Below, piece by piece: positions 22,520 to 33,414 of a DNA stretch of 64,000 bases (positions within the stretch are counted from its first letter, which is position 1; every line of letters starts with the position of its first letter). Under the pieces are notes generated by a model, which was not told the origin of the DNA, searched no databases, and was given only the letters and a program-made list of their open reading frames with translations. The stretch is from NCBI RefSeq assembly GCF_033958435.1, contig NC_134137.1, forward strand, positions 109,998,501 through 110,062,500. Reading direction: 5' to 3'. A program made the translations under genes and the position numbers. The stretch is from Carettochelys insculpta (lineage: Eukaryota > Chordata > Testudines > Carettochelyidae).

Positions 22520-25500
22520 GAGCAGAGGACCCCGGACAGCGCCCACTGCCCCTCAAAGGTGTCGAGAGAGCCAGTGGATGCCGCCCAAAGGAACTCTGCC
22601 CGGATTCGTGAGCGGAGCGGAAATAGGCCCTACAGTCACAGGCTTCCCCCCCTGCCAGCCTCCTCTCCTGAGTGTTATAAATGGCTACCTTGGCCATAGC
22701 GAGGAGGAGGCTGACAAAGAGGTCCCGCGACTTAGTGGGGCCATGGATGGGGTGTGCAAGGATAAAAAGGTGTGGGGAAAAGTACAGCCAGAACCTCAGC
22801 AGGAGGTTCTGGAGGATCCGGAAGAGGGGCTGCAACCTGGCACAATCAATGTAAATGTGCGCCAGGGTCTCCCTCGTTCCACAGAAAAAGCAAGTGTCCA
22901 GGAGTGGGGTGAACCGTGCCAAGTACACACCCGTGGTCACCGCCCCATGAAGGACTCTCCAGCTTATGTCCCTGGCAGGCCGTGGGACCAGGGTAGAATA
23001 AAGGCTGGCCCACCGGGGCTCCCCACCCTCCGAAGATGGTAGAAGGTCCCGCCACTTGTGATCTGGGCGGGACGTGTGAGGTGGGGAAGTGGAGTGTGTG
23101 AAGCACGAGCATGTACAGATGACTTCGGGGCACGGTTCGAAAGGGGATCGGCTGCAATGCGTGCAGTTGGCTGGGATGATGTGGGGGGGGGTGGGGCGGG
23201 AAAGCTTACAGAGCCGGGGGCCCACAGAGAGATCCAGAGGGCCAGGAGTGGGGGTGGGGTGGGGTGCACCCTCTCGCAGGACCTGGCGTAGGTAGGCATG
23301 AGCAGCAGGTGGCAAGGCAGCCTTCACCTCCTCGAGTACGCGCCGGGGAGAACGTAGGGTGGAGAGCCCCATGCGCCGGGGCCTCCATCCAGTGTCCCCG
23401 GTTGTAGTCCAGGAGGTCTCTGACCCTGGTGATTCCACTGAGGACCAGCCTCCAGCACACCACGGGGGACTCCGCCACCTGCACACAGAGGTAGGGGTTG
23501 TGTAGTAGGGGCTCCACAAGGAGGTCTTCCCCCGCGGTGGCCCCTAAGGGCCTGGAGACTGTGAGCAGCCGCCAGGTGCGGAGGAGGTCCTGGTGGAAGG
23601 CCGGCAGCTCTGAGAGGTCTCACGGATGGCCTCTCAAAGGCAAATAAAGGAGCTGCCGGTCTTATCGGAGCCCTCGGAAGCGACGGAGGAAAGTGTGCGC
23701 CAGCGTGCTCCACACCGGACTATCTGCACTATTGCTGTTGAGGAGTCCCTGCAGGGCCCAGAGGTGGAAGACATAGACCTGAGTGCGGAGGCAGGTCAGG
23801 CCCTGTCCTCCCTCCTCCAGGGGGAGATGGAGAACCCCTGCAGGGACCCAGTGCAGTCCTGGCCAAAAGAACTCCAGAACTACCTTCTGGAGGGTGGCCA
23901 GGAAACCCGGGGGTGGGACAAGGGTGTTGAGACGGTGCCAGAGCATGGACAGGACTAGTTGGTTAAGCACCAGTGCCCTCCCCTGTAGGGAGAGGCACTG
24001 GAGCAGCCCTGCCCATCTCCGCAACCGCTCAGCCACCCTGCCCTCTAAACCCTGCCAGTTTTCTGGAGGAGAGGGATGCGGGGCAGATACAAAGATGCCC
24101 AGATAGGACAGCAGACCCACGCTCCACCGAATGACCTGAAGCGTGGGTGGGAGGCGGCCTGCCTGCCACCCAGCCCCGACCACCAGGCCAGAGCTCTTGA
24201 CCCAGTTGACCCGGGTGGAGGAGGCTGCCGAGTAAATAGCTTGGCAGGCCTCAAACCGCGCCAGGTCTTCCAGGTCCTGGACCACGAGGAGTAAGTCGTT
24301 GGCATACGCTGACAGAACCAGCTGCAGCTCCGGCTCATGGAGCACCAACCCCATCAACCTTTGTCGAAGGAAGCAGAGGAAGGGCTCAATGGCCAGACCG
24401 TAGAGCTGGCCTGACAGCGGGCAGCCTTGACGCACCCCTCGCCCGAAGCTGATCGCAGCGGTCAGGGTCCAGTTGAGCTTGACCAAACACTCTGAGGCAG
24501 CGTACAGCACCTGGAGAAACCCGATGAAACGGGGTCCAAAGCCGAAGGCCTGCAGAGTGTCCAGGAGATACCCGTAGTCCACCTTGTCGAACGCCTTCTC
24601 CTGATCCAGGGACAGGAGGCCGAACGACAGACCATCCCTACACCCGAGCTCCAAGAGATCCCGGACCAGATAGATATTGTCAAAGATGGTGCGGCCCGGA
24701 ACGGTGTAGGTCTGGTCAGGGTGGACCACGTCCTGCAGCACAGACCCCAAGCGATGGGAGATGGCTTTAACGATAATCTTGTAGTCCGTGCTGAGGAGTG
24801 AGATGGGACGCCAGTTCCGAAGGTCGTGAGGGTCCCCCTTTTTGGGCAGCAGGGTGAGGATGGCCGTGCTGCATGACGGGGGAGGACCCCGCTTTGCAAG
24901 GACTCGGCCGAGAAGCTGAGCAGGTCTGGGCCGAGGACGTCCCAAAACATGCAGTAGAACTCCATGGTCAGCCCGTCCATGCCCGGGGATTTGTTGGTGG
25001 GCATGAGATGGAGGGCTTCCGAGAGCTCAGCTAGAGTGAGAGGAAGCTCTAGCCAGTCCCGGTCGCCTGTGCTGACCGAAGGGAGTTGGTCCCAAAGCAC
25101 TCTGCAGGCATCGGCGTCGGTCAGATCCGGGGAGAAAAGGGTGGCGTAGGAGGCATGAGCCCCCTCACTCATCTCCACCGGATCTGTAAGAGGGGTGCTG
25201 TCCTCCGCAAGGAGGCAGAGGATATGTTTCTTGGCACCCCTCTTTTTCTCCAGGGCATAGAAGAAGCGGGAGCCGCGGTCCATCTCCTGGAGGAGCTGGA
25301 TCCATGACCTCACAAAGGCCCCCTGTGCCTGAAGGGCGTCGAGGACCCCGAGCTTGTCCCGCTTCTCCCGGTATGTGCTGCAGAGGGATGGATCTCTGGA
25401 GCTGGAGAGGCGCCTGGCCGCCAGCCCAAGAACCTCCCGCTCCAGCTGTCCTATCAACGCATCCCGCCACTGGCTGGCCCCCCGGGCATAGTCACGGCAG

Positions 25501-26391
25501 AAGAGCCGCGTGCGCACCTTTCCCAGATCCCACCACCACTGTGCCGAGGGAAAGGTGTGCCGTTGCCCACTCCAGGTCAGCCAGAACTCCTGGAAGGATG
25601 CCACGAAGCCCACATCCCCCAGCAGGCTGTTGTTGAAGTGCCAGTAGGCCGACCCCCGCTTCCCCGAGAGAGGGAAGCCTTCACGGCCACCAGGTGGTGG
25701 TCTGAGAAAGGGGCCGGCCATACGCTGGAGGAGTGGGCCCGAGAGAGATGTTGCCGGGAGATGTAGATGCGGCCCAACCGGGAGTGCATGGATTTGTGGC
25801 CCACCACCCGGACATAGGTGAAGACGGTGTCCTTGTCCAGGTGGTGGCTGTGCCAGACGTCCACCAGGGAGCACTGATTGATGAGCTCCCTGAGGACGTT
25901 CGCAGCGGCCTGGCACTGCTCCGTCCCCATATGGTCCCACTTCTTGAGGGTGCAGTTAAAATCCCCGCCGAGGACCAGGCACTCGCGAGGATCGATGGAG
26001 TCGAGGAAGGCCGCCGCCTGCCGGAAGAAGGATGTTCTCTCTGGGCCGGATGTTGGGGCGTAAACATTGATGAGGTGGAGGGGCAGCCCCTCCATCTGTA
26101 CCCAGAGATACAGCAGGCGGCCTAGCACTACCTCAATGCTCCCCAGCACCTCAGGCTGCAGGTCTGGGGAGAACAGGGTCGCTACCCCAGCCCGATGGGC
26201 CGAGAGGTGACTAAGATGGACTCCGCCTCCCCACTCCAGCCGCCAGCTGGCTTTGGCAGTCGGAGTAGTGTGGGTCTCCTATAAGAAGGTGACCAAGTAC
26301 CCACCCCCCGAAGGAAGGAGAGCACCTGGCACCTGCGGAGACCCGATCCACAGCCCCTGGTGTTCAAGGTGGCAAAGATGATCGGCGGCAT
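22520..26391 (-). pseudogene. Tx1-type LINE ORF2 (endonuclease, RT, C-terminal zinc domain), broken
   Basis: ORF2 starts MPPIIFATLNTRGCGSGLRR. The endonuclease shows LINVYAPTSGPERTSF, LVLGGDFNC, SRLGRIYIS and FSDHHLVAVK, ending near 25690. RT blocks follow: NKSPGMDGLTMEFY, LRNWRPISLLSTDYKI, LSLDQEKAFDKVDY and GRGVRQGCPLSGQLY. The catalytic box at 24295-24306 reads Y-A-N-D and not YADD. The C-terminal part (about 23350-22650) has SWRVLHGAVTTGVYLARF and a CFFCGTRETLAHIYIDC zinc-like motif. Frame changes near 25690, 24890 and 23350 and stops near 23660 and 23621 break the ORF. Confidence 0.88.
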
Positions 26392-29339
26392 CTAGAGGGC
26401 TGGGGAGGATCCTCACCAGAGGGAACGCCAGCGGTCCCCGTGGGGCTGTGCAGCAAGCCATGGCGGACACCATAGGTGATTAGAGCATCACGGAAGCTGC
26501 GGGTTCGTTGGTAGGCCGCAGCATCCCTCCTCCTGGTCCCTTTGCCCTCTTTTAGAAGGACCCCCATGGACTCAAGGATGAAGTGAAAGTCACCCCAGCG
26601 CTGGAGGGCGAGATCTACTTTGTTCTTGGAGCTGCGAATGTCCTCCAAGAACTTGCGCATCTCATCCACCAGCACGTGGGGTGCCAAGGCCTCGGGATCC
26701 CAAGTGCCCCCTGGCCTCGTATCTTTTTGGGCCTGACGGCTGGCAAGAAGGTCGGGATGGGGGCTGGGGCTTGGTTTTGGGAGGAGTAGGGGTGGCGGAG
26801 GGACAGCAGTCCCGAAAGTGCTGGGAGAGGTCAAAGCAAAGGGGGCCTCCCAAGGGATTGCAGCCTCAGGAGTGGTTATGAACAGACAGGGTCCGGGGGG
26901 GGGGCAGGAAGGAAAGGGATGGGGGCAGGAGGGGTAAAGGTTTCAGGGAAGGGGAAGGCATCATGAGGAAAAGGGGGAGGAGGAGGAGGAGGAGGAGGAG
27001 GAGGAGGGAGGGAGGGAGGGAGGGAGGGTGAGGGAGGCAGTGGGGGGAGAGGGGGGAGGGGGAGGGTCTGGAGGGGGTAAGGGCACAGGTTCTGGGGCAA
27101 GGCACTGATTGGAAGGGGGGCTGGGGCTGGGGCTAGGGGCAGGGGCGGGGGCTAAGGTGGGAGTGTGGGCAGGAGTGCAAACGAGGGGTTTCGGGAGGGG
27201 GAGCTTTTCCGGATGGCAAGAAGGGAGAGGGTGTAAGGGACAAGGTGCCAGTGCATTCGGCAGCAGGTACCAATGAGGTGGGAGGGTCGGCATTGGGGTT
27301 TTCGACTCCAGGATGGAAGGGAGAGCAAGGGGGGAACACAGATCCTCCTGGAGCATCCAGGGGCTGGGGAATTGCAGTTGGGAAAGTGTCCCCAGCCGGG
27401 GGGCGGTTGCACCCCGCGATGTCCCTGAACAAGGAGGGGTAGTGGTTGGGGGATTGCTGGCAGGTGGGGAGAGTGAGGGGGATGGCTGAGTGTAGGCAGT
27501 CAGCCTGCAGGCTTCTAGTAGCAGGTCCTCTATGGCCAGAACAGCCGGGGTTAGTCCTAGGGCCTCGACCTCCTGCGAGAGGAGGGCGAGGCCGGGGCTC
27601 ACCTCCTCTGGGTGCTCCGTGACGGCGGTCTGGGCAGCGGCCAGAGGGGTGTCGGAGGAGGGCACGGGCTCAGGACAGGCCTCCTCTGCCCCTTTGGGCT
27701 TGGGCCCCAGGACAGAAGGGGTGATATTCTCCATTGCCACCACGGCAGCCTCAGTCACCCCTGGCAGATGGTCAGTAGCTGGGGGTTCAGCAGGTGGATC
27801 AGGGCTGGCAGCTCTCTTTAACGCCTTGCATGGCACATCCACCCCGTCCTCCGACAGGGTGGAGGGCCGGGCACGTGCGTTTCTTTTTTTGGGCTTCCCC
27901 CTTACTAGTAGCCAGTCCTCCAATGAGGCGGGCTCGGTGGTAGAAGAGGAAGGACCAGGGGACGGAGGTAACGAGGAGGGAGGGAAGGAGGAGGAGGACG
28001 GGACAGCGAGGGAAAGGGATGGCCCGCCCTGGGGTGGGCCCTGCCCGGGTCCTGCCGCCGGTCCTGACTCCCTCTGCTCCACAGACCCGGCTTGAATGCC
28101 CGCTTGGGTGCCGGCGCCTGTTTCTTCTTGCCACTCGCCATGTGCCTGGGCATCCTCCGATGCCCGAGCGGCAATGGTTCCGTCCGGGGCAGGAGGAGGA
28201 GGGGCGGTCCCAGGGCCTGCTGAGGTCGGGGCGTTGCTGGTCATGTGGCTGGCGCCCCCTGGGTCGGAGGAGGTCCCGGGCTCCCCTCTTTCGTGCCGGG
28301 CCAGGGGGCAATCCCTCCAGACATGCCCCGCCGCTGGATACACGAAGCACCGGGCCTCCCCCAAGGTGTAATAGACCCGGTACTGGGCCCCTTGATGAGG
28401 CACCAGTATAGTCCCCTCCTGGGCCACCCCACCCTTTGCTGCTACCGGCAGCAGTTGGATTCGCGCCTGCCGGCAGAAGGAGAGCACATGCCATAGGGCG
28501 GGGTCTTTGCAGCCTAGAGGGAAGGGACTCAGGGCTGGCCCAGGGAGCTGAGGAAAGGCAGAAGGGCAGAATTGGGGAGGAAGGGAGGGACAAAGGAGAA
28601 AACCACCCATATGCCTAGGTCCTCGAGCAGCTCCAGGGGCACGTGGATGCCCCTGACTGCCAAGCCCCTCTCCATCGCCTCCTGCGCGGCGGCCTCCCAC
28701 GCCAGGAAGAAGATGATCTTCCCGAACATTCGTGAGGCTGCCACCACGGCCGCGGGCCCCACTACCCGTGCCAACGCCCGCACGTAGGTCTCCATGTGGG
28801 GTGAGGCCGACACCACGAGGCAGCGGACTCTGTGCCTCCTGGTGAGGGCGCGGAAGGGGCTGCGACCGTCGGGGATGGTATTCCAAGCGGAGGCGGAAGG
28901 AGCAGGATGCATGGCGGCCGGCGCCGCCTGGGCATGTCACCCGGGGGCCAGGGGATCAGAGCTCCCAGGAACGGTGGAGGGAACAGGGGTGAGGGAAGGA
29001 GGGGAAGCTGCAGCAGGTGTTTCGGCAGCTGGGATGGAGGGCCCGGCCGCGGGAGGTTTGGCCTTCCAGGCAGGGCTCTTGCCCTTTTTGGTCCCCTGGC
29101 CCTTCCTGCTCTTTCGGGGGAGTGGATTCGGGGCAGGGTTGCTGGAGGAGGGCGCCGCGGCAGAGGCAGCAGGAGCCCCAGAGCCCACGCCCGCGCCCTC
29201 AACCAACGCAATGGCAAGATCCCTGCAGCCCTGGACGAGTGGGCCACCATGTCAAGGGTGGAAGGGGTAGTAGTGGAGAGAAGAGGGAGGGGGGCATCAC
29301 CAGATGTCCCCCCGGCGGTTGTGGAGGTCATGATGAGGG
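26364..29339 (-). pseudogene. Tx1-type LINE ORF1 (gag-like), broken
   Basis: Reading on the - strand, the N-terminal region near 29339 starts MTSTTAGGTSGDAPLPLL. A conserved-looking block at 28850-28610 follows in another frame (RCLVVSASPHMETYVRALAR, FGKIIFFLAWEAAAQEA, GLAVRGIHVPLELLEDLG). Then comes a zinc-knuckle region at about 28360-28310 reading RCFVYPAAGHVWRDCPLA, where the second knuckle cysteine is Tyr. A long Pro/Ser/Ala-rich linker follows, including a poly-Ser stretch encoded by GGA-type repeats at about 26978-27030. The C-terminal block (26740-26450) reads VDEMRKFLEDIRSSKNKVDL then LQRWGDFHFILESMGVLLKE. Several frame changes are required, so the protein cannot be made intact. Confidence 0.75.
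26975..27033. repeat. GGA/GGGA simple repeat
   Basis: An array of GGAGGA then GGGA units within LINE ORF1, read as poly-Ser/Pro on the - strand. Likely length-variable. Confidence 0.9.
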
Positions 29340-29390
29340 GCGCAGAGCAAGGAATTTTATAGAGGTAGGGCACTTTAAGAAGGAGTCGGG

Positions 29391-30456
29391 GAGGGGAGGA
29401 GGAAGGGAGAAGGGAGGGAGGAAGTGGCTACCCCTCCCCCACTGGCCAGGCTGAGGACCTGGTCAGATGGGGGTGGGGCAGGAAGAGAGAGGGAGGAAAG
29501 GGAGGTGCAAGAAGGCCACAACTCCCAGCACAAGATGGTAAATGGCTTCTACTACTGCACTGGGATGTGGGGGGGGGGGTCCAATATATGTATGTGTGGG
29601 GAGGCGACTGTGAGAGAAGGGGAGGGACTCAGGCACCTAACAAACACAAAAAAGGGGGGGGGGCGTGGGCACAAAGGGAGGGGTAAGAAGGAGGGTGGCA
29701 GAGCCAACCAGGAAGGGGAGGGGGTGTTAGGGGAAAGGTGTGCCCACGGGCGCCTGAAGGAAGGCCACAGCAGCTGCTGCTGCAGAGTTGGAGAGGGCAC
29801 CGGTGGCAGCTGGGTGTGGGGGGTGGGTTAAAGGAGGCAGTGGCTGCAGGGGTGGGGCAGGGACCACACCCTAACACCCCACCCCCATCTATGCAGCCAC
29901 CCCACTGGAGCCCCGGTGGGGAGGGGCCCCACCCAAACTCACCACCCCAAGCCACTCCACAGCAAGCTGTGGAGGGAAGCGCAGCTACCACCCAAGAAAG
30001 CCCCTTACCTCCTCCGGAGCAGTGAGGATGCAGCAGCCAGTGGATGGAAAGGTGGGCCAGCAGAGTCCCCCCCAGAAGATGAAGGGGGGGACCCCCCTCT
30101 CTGCCGACAGGCAGGGCAGCAGGAGTCCCCCCTCACACCACCCACGCAGCAGGTCCAGAAGAAACTAGCTGGGAGGGGTGGGGTGGGGGGGAGAAGAAAG
30201 CAGCCTGCCTAAGGCAGGGAAGAGAAGCTGGCCCAGAAGGGGGCCGAAAGACAGCCCCAGGGGGGCCTGAAGCAGCCAAAGGCTGCCCACCCCCCAGCAC
30301 CTCACCTCCCAACCGCGGGGCTCCCCAAATGGGATCCCCGTGGAAGCCCTGCAGCCTAGAGGACAGAGTGTTTCTGTTCCCTGTCTAGGCCCAGACCTTC
30401 ATTGGTCAGATAGGCCCTGTGCTCCCTATAAAAGTCTCCCCATCTGGTAGCAGGGG
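29391..30456. other. G-rich region upstream of the Tx1-type LINE, identity uncertain
   Basis: Strongly G-rich on the + strand, with runs such as TGGGGGGGGGGGTCC near 29570. It may be the 5' UTR of the minus-strand LINE or a separate insertion. No ORF with a recognisable domain was found. Confidence 0.4.
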
Positions 30457-30760
30457 GAAGGTTTTGGCAGGAGCAGGAGCAGGAGCAGGAGCAGAGCGAA
30501 AAGGTACCACGGGGAAGTGGTGGGCGAAGTGGCCCAGGGTGAGGCTACTACTTTAGGGCAGGGGTAAAGGTCCTGCCAGTTGCCTCTTGTTCTTATAGGG
30601 ACCCTGGCCTGGAGTCCAGGGTAGAGGGTGGGTCTGGACTCCCCCTACCCTTCCCCTGAGGGATCACTTTACTGGAGCAGGCGCGGGCCTGCAAGGGGAC
30701 TGGTATTATTCTCCCTGTACTGGTCCTGCCTATGATGAGGATGGCTCGCTCAGCGGAGAC
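30360..30760. repeat. Possible dispersed repeat related to 50.7-51.3 kb
   Basis: A TATA-like CCCTATAAAAGTC at about 30424 is followed by the hexamer array and a block with ACCCTGGCCTGGAGTCCAGG and GTCTGGACTCCCCCTACCC. The 51.1-kb region shows a similar block (TCCCTGGGCCAGAACCCAGA, CCTGGGTTCCC). This could be an old LTR-like family. The family was not identified. Confidence 0.35.
30457..30493. repeat. GCAGGA hexanucleotide tandem repeat
   Basis: About five copies of GCAGGA/GGAGCA units in a row. Confidence 0.9.
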
Positions 30761-32034
30761 CCCTGCCTTTGGAAGGGGCTGGGCAAAACGGGGGCCTCCA
30801 TGAGTCTCTGAGGCAGCACAGATCTGCCAGGAAGTGCAGGGACCCACAAAGGCTGATAAGGGACTTTGTCACAGAAGCCATTTGCAATTTCCAGAAGCCT
30901 GCTTAGCATAGCTGTGCCGGCAGCAGGGCTGAAGAATGGGGCGTGAAGACATGGCCATGCAGTCCCTACAAACAGTGCAGTGCTGTTTCTCACGTTTTCT
31001 GGCTTCTGGCAGCACTACCTTATCTGAGGTCCTGCAGCTGTCTCAGCCAGCCACACACCATAGACACTCCTCCAGCTCTAGCAAGGAACTGAATTCATTC
31101 TGCCCCTGCAGCTGTTGTTCTTATATTACCCTGAGGTGTCCTGATTTGCCAAGTCCAACACAGCTGATCTTGACAGTTTGGAGGGCCACTTTGCTCCCCT
31201 TTTCTAGGGCAGGGACATAAAACTAGCAGCAGAAGGCATCAGGGCCTAGGCCATTCCACAGTTCGCATTCTTATGGGCTGCCTCCCCCAAGGCACCATTC
31301 CGCTGGCAAGTGAGTCTCCTTTTCCTCCACAATGTGGTTAGCCCCCACTCACACATCACATGCCTGCTGGGCTGTGTGGACCATGCTTCCAGACAGTGCC
31401 ACGTTCTGTCCTGCGTGGGGCTTCAGTGCTTGAGAGGGCTTACTCTTGTGGTTCCCTCCCAGGGCTAGTAAGAGGATTTAGCAGGAAGGGCTAAGAAAAG
31501 TGGTGTGTTCCCTGCATCTCAGCTGACTTTTCCCACCCTTTGTGGACCCATATATCCTCCTGGTTGTTAATTACTCCGTGCTCTTTATGCAGCATCAGAG
31601 AGAATCAGCTGTATAATTGATGGAGTGCACTTCTGACATGAAGGCAACAATCATAAAGAGTTTGCAACTCATCTTAAAAGCTTTAACCTCTGGAATTTAC
31701 AGTGGCCACCCACAACCATTTTATGGGGCTGCCCTCCGCCCCAAGAAGCCTTGTGGCTGGGGGCTGACTCACTTCCAGCATACCACATGGTGGCTGGGCA
31801 GTGTGAATCATGCCTGCAGACAGTGACAAGTCCTACCCTGTGCAGGGTGAAGGCTTCATCTTGTGAGAAACTTGTTTTCTCTGCTTCACATTTTACGGGG
31901 GCTGGCCCCATCAAGGCCCTATGTGCCTTGCAGGCTATCCCCCTGTCCTCCACCACAAGGCTAGTCCCCAAGCCACCACACCACACCATGCCTGCAGACA
32001 GCACCATGTTCTTTCCTGTGTGGGGCTTACCCTC
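30761..32034. other. Intronic segment with a worn internal repeat
   Basis: Three related stretches, CAGACAGTGCCACGTTCTGT (about 31391), CAGACAGTGACAAGTCCTAC (about 31815) and CAGACAGCACCATGTTCTTT (about 31995), suggest an old irregular tandem duplication. No gene was seen. Confidence 0.5.
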
Positions 32035-32037
32035 ATT

Positions 32038-32758
32038 AGCCACGTCTACACGAGCCGGCTACTTCGACGTAGCCGTGCCAACTTCGAAATAGCGCCCGCC
32101 ATGTCTACACGTGGTGAGCGCTATTTCGAAGTTGAAATCGACGTAAGGTGGCGAGACATCGAAGTCGCTATCCCCAACAGGAGATGGGAATAGCGCCTAC
32201 TTCGATGTTGAACGTCGAAGTAGGGCACGTGTAGACGATCCATGTCCCGCAACATTGAAATATTGGGGTCCGCCATGGCGGCCATGAGCTGAGGGGTTGA
32301 GAGACGCTGTCTCCAGCCCCTGTGGGGCTCTATGGTCACCGTGTGCAGCAGCCCTTAGCCCAGGGCTTCTGGCTGCTGCTGCTGCAGCTGGGGATCCATG
32401 TTGCATGCACAGGGTCTGCAACCAGTTGTCGGCTCTGTGGATCTTGTGCTGTTTAGTGCAAGTGTGTCTGGGAGGGACCCTTTAAGGGAGCGGCTAGCTG
32501 TTGCCCCGAGAGTGCTAGTCCGCCCTGTGACCCTGTCTGCAGCTGTTCCTGGCGCTCTTATTTTGATGTGGGCCTCTTTGGTGTGTAGACGCTCCCCTGC
32601 AGCGCCTACTTCGATGTAGTGCTGCCCAACGTCGACGTTGAATGTCGACGGCACCAGCCCTGGAGGACGTGTAGATGCTATTCATTGAAATAGCTTATTT
32701 CGATTTCACTACATCGAAATAAGCTATTTTGATGTAGCATCCCTGTGTAGACGTAGCT
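32038..32758. mobile_element. Palindrome-ended DNA element, family 2 (complete)
   Basis: The left end AGCCACGTCTACACGAGCCG and the right end TGTGTAGACGTAGCT are inverted repeats. ATT flanks both sides (32035-32037 and 32759-32761), a 3-bp duplication. Both ends hold further fold-back arms rich in TTCGAAATAGC and ATCGAAATAAGC. The middle (32250-32580) is GC-rich and non-coding. The last 110 bp contain a hairpin, TAGCTTATTTCGAT / ATCGAAATAAGCTA. A second copy enters the window at 63683 in opposite orientation. Confidence 0.85.
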
Positions 32759-32761
32759 ATT

Positions 32762-33411
32762 GGGATGGAAGCAGAATGTGACTGGGAGACATACAGAGCA
32801 CTCCCCCTTCCCAAATCATGTGGCTCGGGGGAGAGTTTCCTATGATGGAATGGTGTGTGTGGGTTCACTCTCGCCCTTCCCTGTTGCACACAGGCAGTTG
32901 CTAGGGTTAGGTCTTCTTTACCAGAAGAGGCAAGGGAGTCCCTTCATTCTTTCCTCACCTTTTCTCTCTTAATGCTTACTTAACAAATTTTCCTTCTCTT
33001 CTCGAGCCACTTCTGACAAGGTAGTGGCTCCTTCCAGCAGCCACTTGACACCAATGCCTCCTGGGATTCTTTCCTTCTCTTCTATTTAGTCTCAGGAATT
33101 CATAATGAGTCTGGAGCTAATACTTCCAATGGTCTCCTTGCCTCATGTTGGAGACGTCAGTGCAATGGCCTCCGTAGAGTTTTCTTCAGTTCTACGTGGT
33201 GACAACTCACAGACTTTTTCTCTCTCTCTCTCTCTCTCTCTTAATCCTTCAAACCTGGCTCCTTCAGCCTGGTACACTACCACTACACTACCACTTTTCC
33301 ATTGTATCTTCTTTTCTTGCAAATGCTGTGCCATCTTTCCATAGTCACATGGATCCTGTTTGGTGTATTTTCACCAGGGGAAGAGACACTAACCACTAGA
33401 AACCAATGTCC
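32762..33411. repeat. Intronic segment with TC microsatellite and the first units of a local duplication
   Basis: A (TC)n run lies at about 33218-33242. Starting near 33049 (ACCAATGCCTCCTGGGATTC) is a unit whose relatives start at about 33401 and 35472, the second being split by the transposon at 33415. Confidence 0.6.
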
Positions 33412-33414
33412 TGT

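Larger units (their letters stand above)
22431..29390 (-). mobile_element. L1/Tx1-type LINE, GC-rich, with ORF1 and ORF2
   Basis: This is a two-ORF non-LTR element on the - strand, in antisense to ITGBL1. ORF1 (about 29339-26364) is gag-like and ORF2 (about 26391-22520) carries an AP endonuclease, RT and a cysteine/histidine C-terminal domain. The ORF1 end and ORF2 start overlap by about 28 bp. Its base composition is far richer in G+C than the surrounding intron. The 3' limit is near the A/T-rich GGGGTTTTTTTTAATGG stretch (- strand, about 22410-22430). The 5' limit is unclear and may extend into the G-rich region up to about 30.5 kb. Confidence 0.85.

Noticed and set aside
22476..23042. 188-codon + strand open frame.
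   Set aside because: It is the complement of the Tx1-type LINE ORF2 C-terminal region. The - strand carries the recognisable domain.
28832..29362. 176-codon Gly/Arg-rich + strand open frame.
   Set aside because: It is a shadow of LINE ORF1 in GC-rich DNA, with no domain of its own.
30421..30440. TATA-like box CCCTATAAAAGTC as a host promoter.
   Set aside because: It lies within a likely dispersed repeat in an intron, with no gene start downstream.
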